This document shows, piece by piece, positions 10,097 through 18,790 of a DNA stretch of 64,000 nt. Location: NCBI RefSeq assembly GCF_036492835.1, contig NZ_AP025314.1, positions 62,001 through 126,000 of the forward strand. Reading direction: 5' to 3'. Both the position numbers and the translations under genes were made by a program. The notes under the pieces were generated by a model. That model was not told the DNA's origin and did not search any database. It saw nothing but the letters and a program-made list of their open reading frames with translations. The DNA comes from Fulvitalea axinellae (lineage in GTDB: Bacteria > Bacteroidota > Bacteroidia > Cytophagales > Cyclobacteriaceae). The first letter of the stretch is position 1. The number at the start of each line of letters is the position of its first letter.

Positions 10097-10124
10097 TTCA
10101 GCCCTTTTCGGGACTTGCCTTTTT
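10082..10124 (+). terminator. Terminator-like hairpin overlapping the fecR stop codon
   Basis: GCAAGCCCGAAA (10082-10093) pairs with TTTCGGG-A-CTTGC (10106-10118, one bulged A), followed by CTTTTTG. The fecR stop codon (10094-10096) is in the loop, so terminating ribosomes would cover the stem. It may separate sigma/fecR from the susC operon or attenuate read-through. Confidence 0.7.
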
Positions 10125-10145
10125 GTGTTTCAATAAACTAAACTT

Positions 10146-13100
10146 ATGGAAAAATTATTACCGAATCAACGGAAGGTTCCCGCGGGGGCCTTTGGTGGAC
10201 TCTTATTGCCTATTTTTTTTCTGATGACCCTGTTTGTGTCGGTTTCCACGGCGCAGGCGGAAGACAAAAGAATCACTTTTGAGGCCAAGGGAGTATTGTT
10301 AAGCGAAATCCTGGATTTTGTCAGAGAGAATACGGATTACGAGGTTTTCTACCGGGAAGACCAAGTGAACGAGTACCGCAGAATTTCCGTCAGCGTTCGG
10401 AACAAGGACGTGAACGTGCTGTTGCGGAAAGCCCTCAGGGGAAGCGGTCTCACCTACGAAATTACGGGAAACCAGATTGTGGTATTGCCGAAAAAGCCCA
10501 CACCCGCTCCGGAACCGGCGCAAGCCCAAGGCTTCCTGCTTAGTGGCCGGGTGATCGACGCGGCCAACGGCGAAGGCCTGCCGGGAGCCACGGTTCAGGT
10601 TTTGGGAAAAACCGGCGGTATGATTACAGACGTGGAAGGTAACTTTTCCATGAAAGTGAATCTGGGTAACAAGCTTCAGGTTTCGTTTATCGGTTACCAA
10701 ACCCAAACGGTTACCGTCACCAGCAAAAACAAGCTTTTAGTAAGCATGGACGAGCAGACCGACGAACTGGAAACCGTAACCGTCGTGGCTTTCGCCGAAC
10801 AGGAAAAGAAAAGCGTTGTGGCCTCGGTCACCACTATTAAGCCCGAAGAGCTCCGGGTGCCGTCCAGTAACCTAACCACGGCGCTGACGGGCCAAGTGCC
10901 GGGCGTTTTGGCCTTCCAGCGTACGGGCGAACCCGGCGAGGACAATGCCCAGTTCTTTGTCCGTGGCGTCACCACTTTCGGCGAAAGCTCGAACCCGCTG
11001 ATCCTTATCGACGGAATTGAGCTCGGCACGGAAGATTTGGCTGGCCTCCACCCCGACGATATCGCAAGTTTTTCCATTATGAAAGACGCCGCCGCCACGG
11101 CTCTTTACGGCGCTCGCGGTGCCAACGGCGTTATTTTGGTCAATACCAAGCAAGGTGTGGAAGGCAAGATAAAAGTGTCGATGCGTTTCGATAATATCAT
11201 TTCGATGCCGACCAAAGACATCGACTTGGCCGATCCGATTACGTATATGAAACTCCACAACGAGGCGGTGAAAACCCGTGATCCTCTTGGAGAGTTGCCT
11301 TATACCCAAGACAAAATCGTGAATACGGAGCGGGGAATGAACCAGTATGTCTATCCGCAAAACGATTGGTACAACGACCTTTTCAAACGTTACGCTTTTA
11401 ACCAAAGGGCCAACCTCAACATCCGAGGCGGTGGAAAGATCGCTCAGTATTACGTTTCGGGTTCTTTCTCGAAAGACAATGGCGTACTGAAAGTCGATAA
11501 CCGGAATAACTTCAACAACAATATCGACCTGAAGAAATATTCCCTCCGTTCCAATATCGATATCAAGCTGACGCAGACCACCAAGGCGAAGATAATGCTC
11601 AGCTCGCGTATCGAGGATTACGTCGGTCCGCTCGATGGCGGTTCGGACCTTTACCGCAAGGTGATGCGCAGTAATCCGGTCCTTTTCCCGGCGGTTTACG
11701 CTCCAGACGAGGCTAATGAGTTTACGCCCTACCCGCTGTTCGGCAACTTCGAGGACGGATCTTATATCAACCCTTACGCCGAGATGGTGAAAGGTTACAA
11801 GGAAAAATCGTCCTCCACTATCGCCACGCAGTTTCAGCTGGATCAGGATCTCGGATTTATTACCGAAGGACTGAGGGCAAACGCTTTGGTTAACCTTACC
11901 CGCAAAAGCTATTTCGACGTAAGCCGTTTTTACAAGCCGTTCTACCACACTGTCGATTCTTACGACCGTGATCAGGACAAGTATACTTTGCACACCATCA
12001 ACCCTGACGGAGCCAACGGCGGAACGGACTTCTTGGATTATCAGGAAGGGGACAAAAAGGTTCAGAGCACGATTTATTTCCAAGGAATTCTGAATTACAA
12101 AAAAGATCTTGGCGGCGACCATACCTTGGCTTCACAGCTGATTTATATTATGCGGAGCCATTCTTTCGCCAATGCCGGTACTTTGCAGACTTCCCTGCCT
12201 TCCAGAAATATGGGACTCTCCGGACGTTTCAATTATTATTTTAAAGACAGGTATTTCACCGAATTCAACTTCGGATACAACGGCTCCGAACGTTTCCACG
12301 AAAGCGAGCGTTTCGGGTTCTTCCCTAGCGCCGGTTTGGGTTGGATGGTTTCCGAAGAACCTTTCTTCGAATCGTTGTCGAACACCGTTTCCAAACTGAA
12401 AATCGGCCTTACTTACGGCCTTACGGGCAACGACAACATCGGTAGCTCTTCCGACCGCTTCTTCTACCTCTCCGAAGTCAAGCTCAACAACGGGGCCCGT
12501 TCGGCCCGCTTCGGTACCAACTTCGACGAGGTGAAGGAAGGATCCAGTATCTTGCGTTACGCCGACCCTTCCATTACTTGGGAAACTGCCTACAAAACGA
12601 ACTTTTCGGTGGAGTTGGACATGTGGAACAGCTGGGAAACCAGACTCGATGTTTTCCATGAAAAAAGGACCAACATCCTTATCGACCGTACCAATATTTC
12701 GGCGGCAGCCGGTTTTCAGGCTCCTATCCGGGCCAATGTCGGCGAAGCGCAGTCCCAAGGTTTTGAGATTTCTTCACGCTACGCCCGCAGTTTGGGCAAA
12801 GACCTGTTCTTGGCTTTTAAGGGAAGTTTGACTTACGCCACCAGCGAGATTCTGAAATACGACGAACCCGACTACAGCGACACGCCGTGGAGATCAAGGG
12901 AAGGCCGTCCGATAAACCAGACTTGGGGCTACGTAGCCGAAAGACTTTTTGTGGACGACGAGGAAATCAGAAATTCGCCCGAGCAAACCTTCGGTCCATA
13001 CTCGGCAGGCGATATCAAGTACAAGGACATTGACGGCGACGGCAAAATCACCACCGCCGACAAAGTGCCGATAGGAACCCCGACCGCACCGGAAATCACT

Positions 13101-13598
13101 TACGACTTCGGAGCCTCGCTTTCCTACAAAAACTGGGACGTGAACTTCTTTTTCAAGGGCTACGGCAATACGGCTTTCTGGATAAACCCGGGCGCCATGG
13201 CGCCCTTCGTAGACAACGACGGCAAAGGCGGCGTGACTTCCAACAACGCCTTGATGCAAGTGATAGCCGACAACCATTGGAGCGAAGAAAACAGAAATCT
13301 TTATGCGCTTTGGCCACGCTTGGCCGCCGACTTGGGCGACTGGGGCAACAACACCCAGACCAGCACCTGGTACATGCGCGAAGGCGATATGCTTAGGCTC
13401 AAAAGCTTGGAGCTGGGCTATACTTTCGACAAGAACCTGACTTCGCGCTGGGGAATCGACAAGTTCCGGATCTACTTCACCGGCAACAATCTTTTGGCCT
13501 TCAGTAAATTCAAGCTGTGGGATCCCGAAATGGCCGGAAACGGATTGGCCTACCCTATTCAGCGCAGTTTCAACCTTGGCGTACACGTGACGCTCTAA
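10146..13598 (+). CDS. SusC/RagA-family TonB-dependent outer-membrane transporter with STN domain
   Basis: 1150 residues. A signal peptide ends near residue 38 (VSTAQA-ED). An STN domain (about 42-110) marks it as a signalling transporter that talks to the FecR protein encoded just upstream. A carboxypeptidase-regulatory-like (CarbopepD_reg_2) domain (about 128-210, SGRVIDAANGEGLPGATV) and a plug domain (about 220-335) follow; the plug ends in the SusC signature ALYGARGANGVILV. The remaining 800 residues form the 22-strand barrel. It should import a ligand captured by the SusD lipoprotein encoded 10 bp downstream, energised by TonB/ExbBD. The nearby GH85 enzyme makes N-glycan fragments a reasonable guess at the ligand, but nothing in the sequence proves this. 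Confidence 0.95.
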   Translation: MEKLLPNQRKVPAGAFGGLLLPIFFLMTLFVSVSTAQAEDKRITFEAKGVLLSEILDFVRENTDYEVFYREDQVNEYRRISVSVRNKDVNVLLRKALRGSGLTYEITGNQIVVLPKKPTPAPEPAQAQGFLLSGRVIDAANGEGLPGATVQVLGKTGGMITDVEGNFSMKVNLGNKLQVSFIGYQTQTVTVTSKNKLLVSMDEQTDELETVTVVAFAEQEKKSVVASVTTIKPEELRVPSSNLTTALTGQVPGVLAFQRTGEPGEDNAQFFVRGVTTFGESSNPLILIDGIELGTEDLAGLHPDDIASFSIMKDAAATALYGARGANGVILVNTKQGVEGKIKVSMRFDNIISMPTKDIDLADPITYMKLHNEAVKTRDPLGELPYTQDKIVNTERGMNQYVYPQNDWYNDLFKRYAFNQRANLNIRGGGKIAQYYVSGSFSKDNGVLKVDNRNNFNNNIDLKKYSLRSNIDIKLTQTTKAKIMLSSRIEDYVGPLDGGSDLYRKVMRSNPVLFPAVYAPDEANEFTPYPLFGNFEDGSYINPYAEMVKGYKEKSSSTIATQFQLDQDLGFITEGLRANALVNLTRKSYFDVSRFYKPFYHTVDSYDRDQDKYTLHTINPDGANGGTDFLDYQEGDKKVQSTIYFQGILNYKKDLGGDHTLASQLIYIMRSHSFANAGTLQTSLPSRNMGLSGRFNYYFKDRYFTEFNFGYNGSERFHESERFGFFPSAGLGWMVSEEPFFESLSNTVSKLKIGLTYGLTGNDNIGSSSDRFFYLSEVKLNNGARSARFGTNFDEVKEGSSILRYADPSITWETAYKTNFSVELDMWNSWETRLDVFHEKRTNILIDRTNISAAAGFQAPIRANVGEAQSQGFEISSRYARSLGKDLFLAFKGSLTYATSEILKYDEPDYSDTPWRSREGRPINQTWGYVAERLFVDDEEIRNSPEQTFGPYSAGDIKYKDIDGDGKITTADKVPIGTPTAPEITYDFGASLSYKNWDVNFFFKGYGNTAFWINPGAMAPFVDNDGKGGVTSNNALMQVIADNHWSEENRNLYALWPRLAADLGDWGNNTQTSTWYMREGDMLRLKSLELGYTFDKNLTSRWGIDKFRIYFTGNNLLAFSKFKLWDPEMAGNGLAYPIQRSFNLGVHVTL

Positions 13599-13608
13599 AT
13601 TCCCGATT

Positions 13609-15537
13609 ATGATTAGACGAGTTTTTTCATATATGTTTTTGCTGGTGCTTTTTGCTTCCTGCAAAGATTACCTGGACGTAGTGCCTGATAACTTGGCTAC
13701 TATCGACAAAGCTTTCACCAACAGGGCCAGTTCGGAGAGGTACCTTTATACGTGCTACTCATTCCTTCCGGCTGAACACGACCAGTCGGCGAATATGGCC
13801 TTTTTGGCCGGCGACGAGAACTGGCTGATTCCTAGGGCTTTTAACCTCGGGGCCCATTACGGAAGCACTTATTACTGGGATATCGCCCGTGGTTTCCAGA
13901 ATGTCAGTGACCCGATAGGCGGAACCAGCTGGGTGGCGACTTTTAATCCGAATGATAAAAACCATACGCCTACCAGCCTGTTCGTGGCTATCCGCGACTG
14001 TAATATCTTTTTGGAAAATATTGACCAGCCCAAGGATCTGCCGGATTATGAAAGGAAACGTTGGGTCGCCGAGGTGAAATTCCTGAAAGCCTATTACCAT
14101 TATTTGCTACTGCGGATGTACGGTCCTATTCCGGTAATCCGTGAGAATATTTCGCCGAGTGCGGAGGCCGTTAACTTGGAAAGGCGTCCGGTAAGCGAAG
14201 TTGTAGACTATATTGTCGAGTTATTAGACGAAGCTCTGGAAGACGAAGACGCTCTCCCAACCGTGATCACACAAGCGGCGACCGAAGCGGGCCGGGTAAC
14301 CCGTCTTGTGGCCATGGCCGTAAAAGCAAAAGCCTTGGTGCTAGGCGCAAGCCCGATTTTCGACCAAAACGGAATCATGTCGGACTTGGCGAACCACGAC
14401 GGAACCAAGCTGATCGATATGGACCCGGCTACGGCTTGGCCGAAAGCCAAAGACGCTTTGGAGCAAGCGGTCCAAGCTTGTGAGGAAAATGGAGTAAGCC
14501 TGTATATCGAAGAATCCACCACAAAGATGTCGGACAGTACGCGGGTGAAGCTGAATATACGCGGCGCCGTGACCGAACGCTGGAATCAGGAATTGGTTTG
14601 GGGCTTGGGCCCGGTTGACCGGCTTCAGCGGGTATGCGTCCCGAAATTCGCCTCCAGCCAAGCCGACAATCTCGGAGCCGCATCTTTATTGGCGCCCACA
14701 ATGCGTATGGCTGAGCTGTTCTATAGCAAAAACGGAGTGCCTATAGACGAGGATAAAAGCTACGATTTCGCCAATCGCTTCGAACTGCAAAGGGCGACGG
14801 AAGACCACAGGTATTATATCTTGGAAGGACACGAGACCGTCAAACTTCACTTCGACCGTGAGCCCCGTTTCTACGCTGATATGTTTTTCGACGGCGGCAC
14901 TTACTTTGGCTCAGGCCGCGAAGACGACACCAAACCTTTGTGGAGCACCCGTATGTTGGCAGGCCAGGTTTCGGGCAAAAAAGCGTCTCAACAGCATAGC
15001 GTGACAGGCTATTTGGTCAAGAAGCTGATTCATCCCAAAACAGTGGTAAGAAACGGCAATACGGGCGTGGCTACGGAGCGTTATCCGTTCCCCGTTATCC
15101 GCTTGGCCGATTTGTACTTGCTGTACGCCGAAGCTCTGAACGAATCTGGAGCCAGCAAAGACCAAGTGTTGGAATACGTGGACAAAGTGCGCGTCAGGGC
15201 GGGGCTGAAAGGTGTTTCCGAGTCTTGGATGACGCATTCTTCCAATCCCGAAAAACCGGATAGCCAAGACGGCCGTCGCGCGATCATCAAACGTGAGCGT
15301 CTTATAGAACTTGCTTTCGAAGGACACCGATTCTGGGACTTGCGCCGTTGGCTCGACGCCGAATCCGAGTTTCAGAAGCCTATCCAAGGCTGGAACGTCG
15401 ATGGCGAAACACCGGCGGAATATTATCGGGTACAGACCGTTTATCCGCTCAGTTTTGAACGGAAAGACTACCTTTTCCCGATCAGGCAGGATGAAATCGT
15501 CAAGAACAACGCCTTGGTGCAGAACCCGGGTTGGTGA
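13609..15537 (+). CDS. SusD/RagB-family surface glycan-binding lipoprotein
   Basis: 642 residues. The lipobox LFAS-C lies at the end of a short signal peptide, and KDYLDVVPDN is the usual SusD N-terminus after the lipidated Cys. The N-terminal TPR-rich SusD-like region and the C-terminal RagB/SusD region (REPRFYADMFFDG to the end, with WDLRRW and FPIRQDEI) are both complete. It forms the lid of the SusC barrel and binds the ligand at the cell surface. The start codon is 11 bp after the susC stop, so they are co-transcribed. Confidence 0.95.
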   Translation: MIRRVFSYMFLLVLFASCKDYLDVVPDNLATIDKAFTNRASSERYLYTCYSFLPAEHDQSANMAFLAGDENWLIPRAFNLGAHYGSTYYWDIARGFQNVSDPIGGTSWVATFNPNDKNHTPTSLFVAIRDCNIFLENIDQPKDLPDYERKRWVAEVKFLKAYYHYLLLRMYGPIPVIRENISPSAEAVNLERRPVSEVVDYIVELLDEALEDEDALPTVITQAATEAGRVTRLVAMAVKAKALVLGASPIFDQNGIMSDLANHDGTKLIDMDPATAWPKAKDALEQAVQACEENGVSLYIEESTTKMSDSTRVKLNIRGAVTERWNQELVWGLGPVDRLQRVCVPKFASSQADNLGAASLLAPTMRMAELFYSKNGVPIDEDKSYDFANRFELQRATEDHRYYILEGHETVKLHFDREPRFYADMFFDGGTYFGSGREDDTKPLWSTRMLAGQVSGKKASQQHSVTGYLVKKLIHPKTVVRNGNTGVATERYPFPVIRLADLYLLYAEALNESGASKDQVLEYVDKVRVRAGLKGVSESWMTHSSNPEKPDSQDGRRAIIKRERLIELAFEGHRFWDLRRWLDAESEFQKPIQGWNVDGETPAEYYRVQTVYPLSFERKDYLFPIRQDEIVKNNALVQNPGW

Positions 15538-15564
15538 TTTTAGGCATTACAAAGTTAGAAGATC

Positions 15565-16755
15565 ATGAAAAAATATATCAGCGTACTCTTTCTTGCACTT
15601 GCGGTCGCTTTGGCCTCTGGATGTTCGGAAGAAGATCATTTTATCAGGGAAGGCTCCGACGGTTCGGCCCCGGCGTCGGTTTCGGAATTGCAGGTTGAAA
15701 GTCTGCCCGGCGGAGCTAAAATATCATACAAAGTTCCGGCGGACAAAGACTTGTTGTTTGTAAAAGCCAAGTACAGGGTAAACAGCCAAACGGAGCGCGA
15801 GACCAAAACTTCGGCGTTCACCAACTTTATCGTAGTTGACGGATTCGGCGATATGGAGGAAAAAACGATCTCCATTACCACCGTAGACCGCGGAGGTGTG
15901 GAATCGTCGCCCGTTGAGGTGAAAGTTACGCCTATGGAACCGCCCGTAACATCCGTTTTCAAGACTTTGGAATTGCGTGAGGATTTCGCCGGCGTGAATA
16001 TGACTTGGCAGAATGAGCACTTGGCCAATCTCGCGTTTATAATTTTGGCGAAAAACGATGACGGAGTATTGGAAGAGCGGGAAGCCGTTTATTCCAGTGT
16101 CGAAGAGGGCGACTTTACGTTGCGCGGTTTGGATACCCTGAAAAACGTCTTCGGTGCCTACGTGAGGGATCGCTGGGAAAACCGTTCCGATACGATATTG
16201 GCGGAGCTTAAACCTCTTTTTGAGGAAGAAATAGACAGAACCAAATGGAGCCAACTTTCAGGTGCGGGTGAAGTCGATTTGGCGAATTGGGGCGGTTCGT
16301 TCCGCGCGATGGTCGATTACCGCACGGGAATATCGAATTACGGACATACAAAAGGCAATGAATCTCTGCCTCTGTACTTCAGTTGGGATATGAAGGCCAA
16401 AGCTAAACTGAGCAGAATCAAGATTTGGCAACGCCCCGGAGGCTACCAGTTCCAGCACCAAAACCCAAGAGTCTACGAGATTTGGGGAAGCAACGACCCG
16501 TCCACGGATGGTTCCTTCAGCGGTTGGACCAAGCTGATTACCTGCGAGTCTATCAAACCTTCGGGTTTGCCCTACGGAAAAGTGTCGCAAGAAGATAACG
16601 CTTTGGTGAATCGCGGAGAGGAATTCAAATTTCCGGCAGCGGCCTCGGCCTATCGCTATTTGCGGTTTGTGATGCTGGCCAACTGGACCCCGGGTGGCAA
16701 AGACCTCCATATCTCCGAAATGGGATGCTGGGGCCGTGTGGAAGAAAGTTTCTAG
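15565..16755 (+). CDS. Surface lipoprotein with fibronectin-like and discoidin-like domains (DUF4959/DUF5126/DUF5000 type)
   Basis: 396 residues with lipobox LASG-C at about residues 17-20. Two tandem Ig/fibronectin-like segments (about 35-120 and 125-225) match the DUF4959 and DUF5126 families that accompany SusC/D pairs. The C-terminal 140 residues (SGAGEVDLANWGG onward, with RIKIWQRPGG, YEIWGSND and YRYLRFV) form an F5/8 type C-like DUF5000 fold likely to bind glycan. Its place 27 bp after susD makes it an accessory surface glycan-binding protein of this uptake locus. Family assignment is from remembered motifs. Confidence 0.8.
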   Translation: MKKYISVLFLALAVALASGCSEEDHFIREGSDGSAPASVSELQVESLPGGAKISYKVPADKDLLFVKAKYRVNSQTERETKTSAFTNFIVVDGFGDMEEKTISITTVDRGGVESSPVEVKVTPMEPPVTSVFKTLELREDFAGVNMTWQNEHLANLAFIILAKNDDGVLEEREAVYSSVEEGDFTLRGLDTLKNVFGAYVRDRWENRSDTILAELKPLFEEEIDRTKWSQLSGAGEVDLANWGGSFRAMVDYRTGISNYGHTKGNESLPLYFSWDMKAKAKLSRIKIWQRPGGYQFQHQNPRVYEIWGSNDPSTDGSFSGWTKLITCESIKPSGLPYGKVSQEDNALVNRGEEFKFPAAASAYRYLRFVMLANWTPGGKDLHISEMGCWGRVEESF

Positions 16756-16774
16756 GATTTTCAAGCGATAAGAA

Positions 16775-18013
16775 ATGAAAAAGATAAAAATATACGCGTG
16801 TGCGGTCACTGCGGTTCTGACTACGCTTGGAGCCTGCAAAGACGTTAACGAACTACACGAAGACTACCTCAAGGACGGCGAGGAAATATACATCGGGAAG
16901 CCTCTGGAAATTCGTTCCGTACCCGGAAAAGACCGCCTAAAATTGGTCTGGCTAAACAGTGCCGACCCGAAAATCAAGAAAGCCCAGATTCTTTGGGGTG
17001 ATAAGTCCAAGGAAGTGGAAGTGGCGAAAGTCGGCAATGGCGAGGAAACGATGGAAGTGACTATCGATGGCTTGGAGGAAAAAGCCTACGTATTCAAGGT
17101 AATCCAGAAAGATAACACTGGAAACGAGTCCGTGCCCGCCGAGGTAACGGGAAGGGTTTACGGTCAAAAGTATATCGACGGATTGAACAACAGCTACGTT
17201 GAGCTGGTCGGAACGGATTCGGCGGTGTTGCTGAACTGGAGCCATGCCAAAACGTCCATTCTTTCCGAGGTAACTTATATGACGGCGGACGGTACGGAGA
17301 AAACCCGTACGGTGCCGTCGGAGGAAGAGCAGACGGTGCTTAAAGACGCCAAGTTCGGTACGGATATGAGCCTGACAACCATGTATAGGCCCGAAGAGGA
17401 ATCGATTGATGATTTCTACGCCGACTCCGAAGCGTTGGCATTGCCGAAGGATTTTGGGCTAAACAGGAATAAATTCGGAGTAAGCCCTCTAGCAACGGAC
17501 GAACCGGGCGGAAAATGGGGCGGACACATTACGAATCTCTGGAATGGAAACAAAGGTGGCGACTTCTTCTATCCTGTAGGCGGAGCGATTCCATTTCATT
17601 TTACAATCGACTTGGGAGGCGTAACGGAGTTGACCCGTGCGAATATCATCCCCAGAAAGCACGGATCTTACCATAACGACAATACCAGAGTATTACAGAT
17701 TTGGGGAATTGCTGAGTTGGGAGGGGCTGAAACCACTCTTCCGTCTACGGATGAAGGTTGGGAAGCCGAGTCGGCTGAGAAAGGCTGGGTTTTGTTAAAG
17801 ACTGTGGAAATGGGCCCTGAAGAGACAGACGGAGCCAATGTGGCCGCAAGACACAAGGACAAAGCCGTAGAATTTGATGATGATTTGCCTGCGGTGCGCT
17901 ATATCCGCATCAGGCCGATGGAGTCTTGGGGAAAAGTTAGCAACGGTACCCTATCCGAAATCGAGTTGTTCGCCGATAAGGTGACGTATCCCGAGCCTGT
18001 GATTATTAAATAA
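16775..18013 (+). CDS. Surface lipoprotein, DUF4998-like with C-terminal discoidin-like domain
   Basis: 412 residues with lipobox TLGA-C around residues 18-22. The N-terminal part (about 35-200) resembles DUF4998 domains found after SusC/D pairs, with a fibronectin-like core (RLKLVWLNSADPKIKKAQILW). The C-terminal part (about 240-405) has an F5/8 type C-like pattern (FHFTIDLGGVTELTRANIIPR, then VRYIRIRPM and LSEIELF), suggesting carbohydrate binding. It follows the previous lipoprotein by 19 bp and is the last gene of the operon, ahead of the terminator at 18085. Confidence 0.8.
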   Translation: MKKIKIYACAVTAVLTTLGACKDVNELHEDYLKDGEEIYIGKPLEIRSVPGKDRLKLVWLNSADPKIKKAQILWGDKSKEVEVAKVGNGEETMEVTIDGLEEKAYVFKVIQKDNTGNESVPAEVTGRVYGQKYIDGLNNSYVELVGTDSAVLLNWSHAKTSILSEVTYMTADGTEKTRTVPSEEEQTVLKDAKFGTDMSLTTMYRPEEESIDDFYADSEALALPKDFGLNRNKFGVSPLATDEPGGKWGGHITNLWNGNKGGDFFYPVGGAIPFHFTIDLGGVTELTRANIIPRKHGSYHNDNTRVLQIWGIAELGGAETTLPSTDEGWEAESAEKGWVLLKTVEMGPEETDGANVAARHKDKAVEFDDDLPAVRYIRIRPMESWGKVSNGTLSEIELFADKVTYPEPVIIK

Positions 18014-18084
18014 AACTGCCTTCGGGCAAAACTCATGCTGAAAACCCGGAGTAGGCAACTGTGTTTTTTCCGTGAGTAACCAAT

Positions 18085-18112
18085 GGTGGCGCCCTTTGAG
18101 CGCCACCTTTTT
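18085..18112 (+). terminator. Terminator at the end of the first SusC/D operon
   Basis: GGTGGCGC (18085-18092) pairs with GCGCCACC (18100-18107), followed by TTTTT. The converging prfH gene ends 49 bp further on. Confidence 0.88.
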
Positions 18113-18160
18113 GTTGTTATGCCAAAGCCTGATAAACGGCTTTTAGATCTGTTCAGTCTG

Positions 18161-18790
18161 TCAGATTTCCCTAAACTCTGGTCCTCTAAAGGTTCTGATT
18201 GGGTTTCCCCGCTCCAAATTCAGATGCGTTTCCCATTGTTCCGAAGCCGAATCCAGCGCGTCGGCCAGTTCCCGTTCCCGGAACTTGGCTTCCAGACGTT
18301 CCAAGGCCAAAGCTTTGTTCTGCTTTTGCGAGCGTGAATCCTGCGCCAATACACTGATTCCCGTAGCCAAATCCGTAGCACGCACGGCGGTTGACGTTTT
18401 GTTTACGTGCTGTCCGCCGGGCCCGGAGGCCCTTACGGCTTGGAACTCGATCCTTCTAGAGCTGATTTTGCCGGTGTTTCGTTCGATAAAACGAACGCCT
18501 ACAAACCAGTTTTTACGCTTGTGGAATTTCCGGTAAGGACTTTTCGTGATCCAAAGCACCGATCCTTCCCAGCTCTTGCGGAAGTTCTCCATTTCCTTTC
18601 CCGATATTTCAATCAGTGCGGAACTGAGCGTATTGGTTTCCGGACCGGCGTTACGTTCTGCCACTTTGGCCTCAAGGCCCGACTTTTTCGCCTCTTTCAA
18701 AAAGGCTTTGGTAAGTTTGGCTACGGCCAAACAACACTCGGCGGGGCCACGGCCCGAGGTAATCTGTACCAAATAACTATTTCCCCTCAT
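18161..18790 (-). CDS. prfH: Peptide chain release factor H (ribosome rescue)
   Basis: 209 residues, close to the usual length of PrfH. It is a class I release-factor homologue that keeps domain 3 with the GGQ motif (ASGPGGQHVNKTSTAVRA), which hydrolyses peptidyl-tRNA, and lacks the codon-recognition domain. The N-terminal part (VQITSGRGPAECCLAVAKL) is typical of the family. The start overlaps the rtcB end by 14 bp, so the two are translationally coupled. PrfH is known from rtcB-linked operons, where it is thought to release peptides from ribosomes whose decoding centre has been cut, so that RtcB can re-ligate the 16S rRNA. Confidence 0.93.
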   Translation of the reverse strand: MRGNSYLVQITSGRGPAECCLAVAKLTKAFLKEAKKSGLEAKVAERNAGPETNTLSSALIEISGKEMENFRKSWEGSVLWITKSPYRKFHKRKNWFVGVRFIERNTGKISSRRIEFQAVRASGPGGQHVNKTSTAVRATDLATGISVLAQDSRSQKQNKALALERLEAKFRERELADALDSASEQWETHLNLERGNPIRTFRGPEFREI

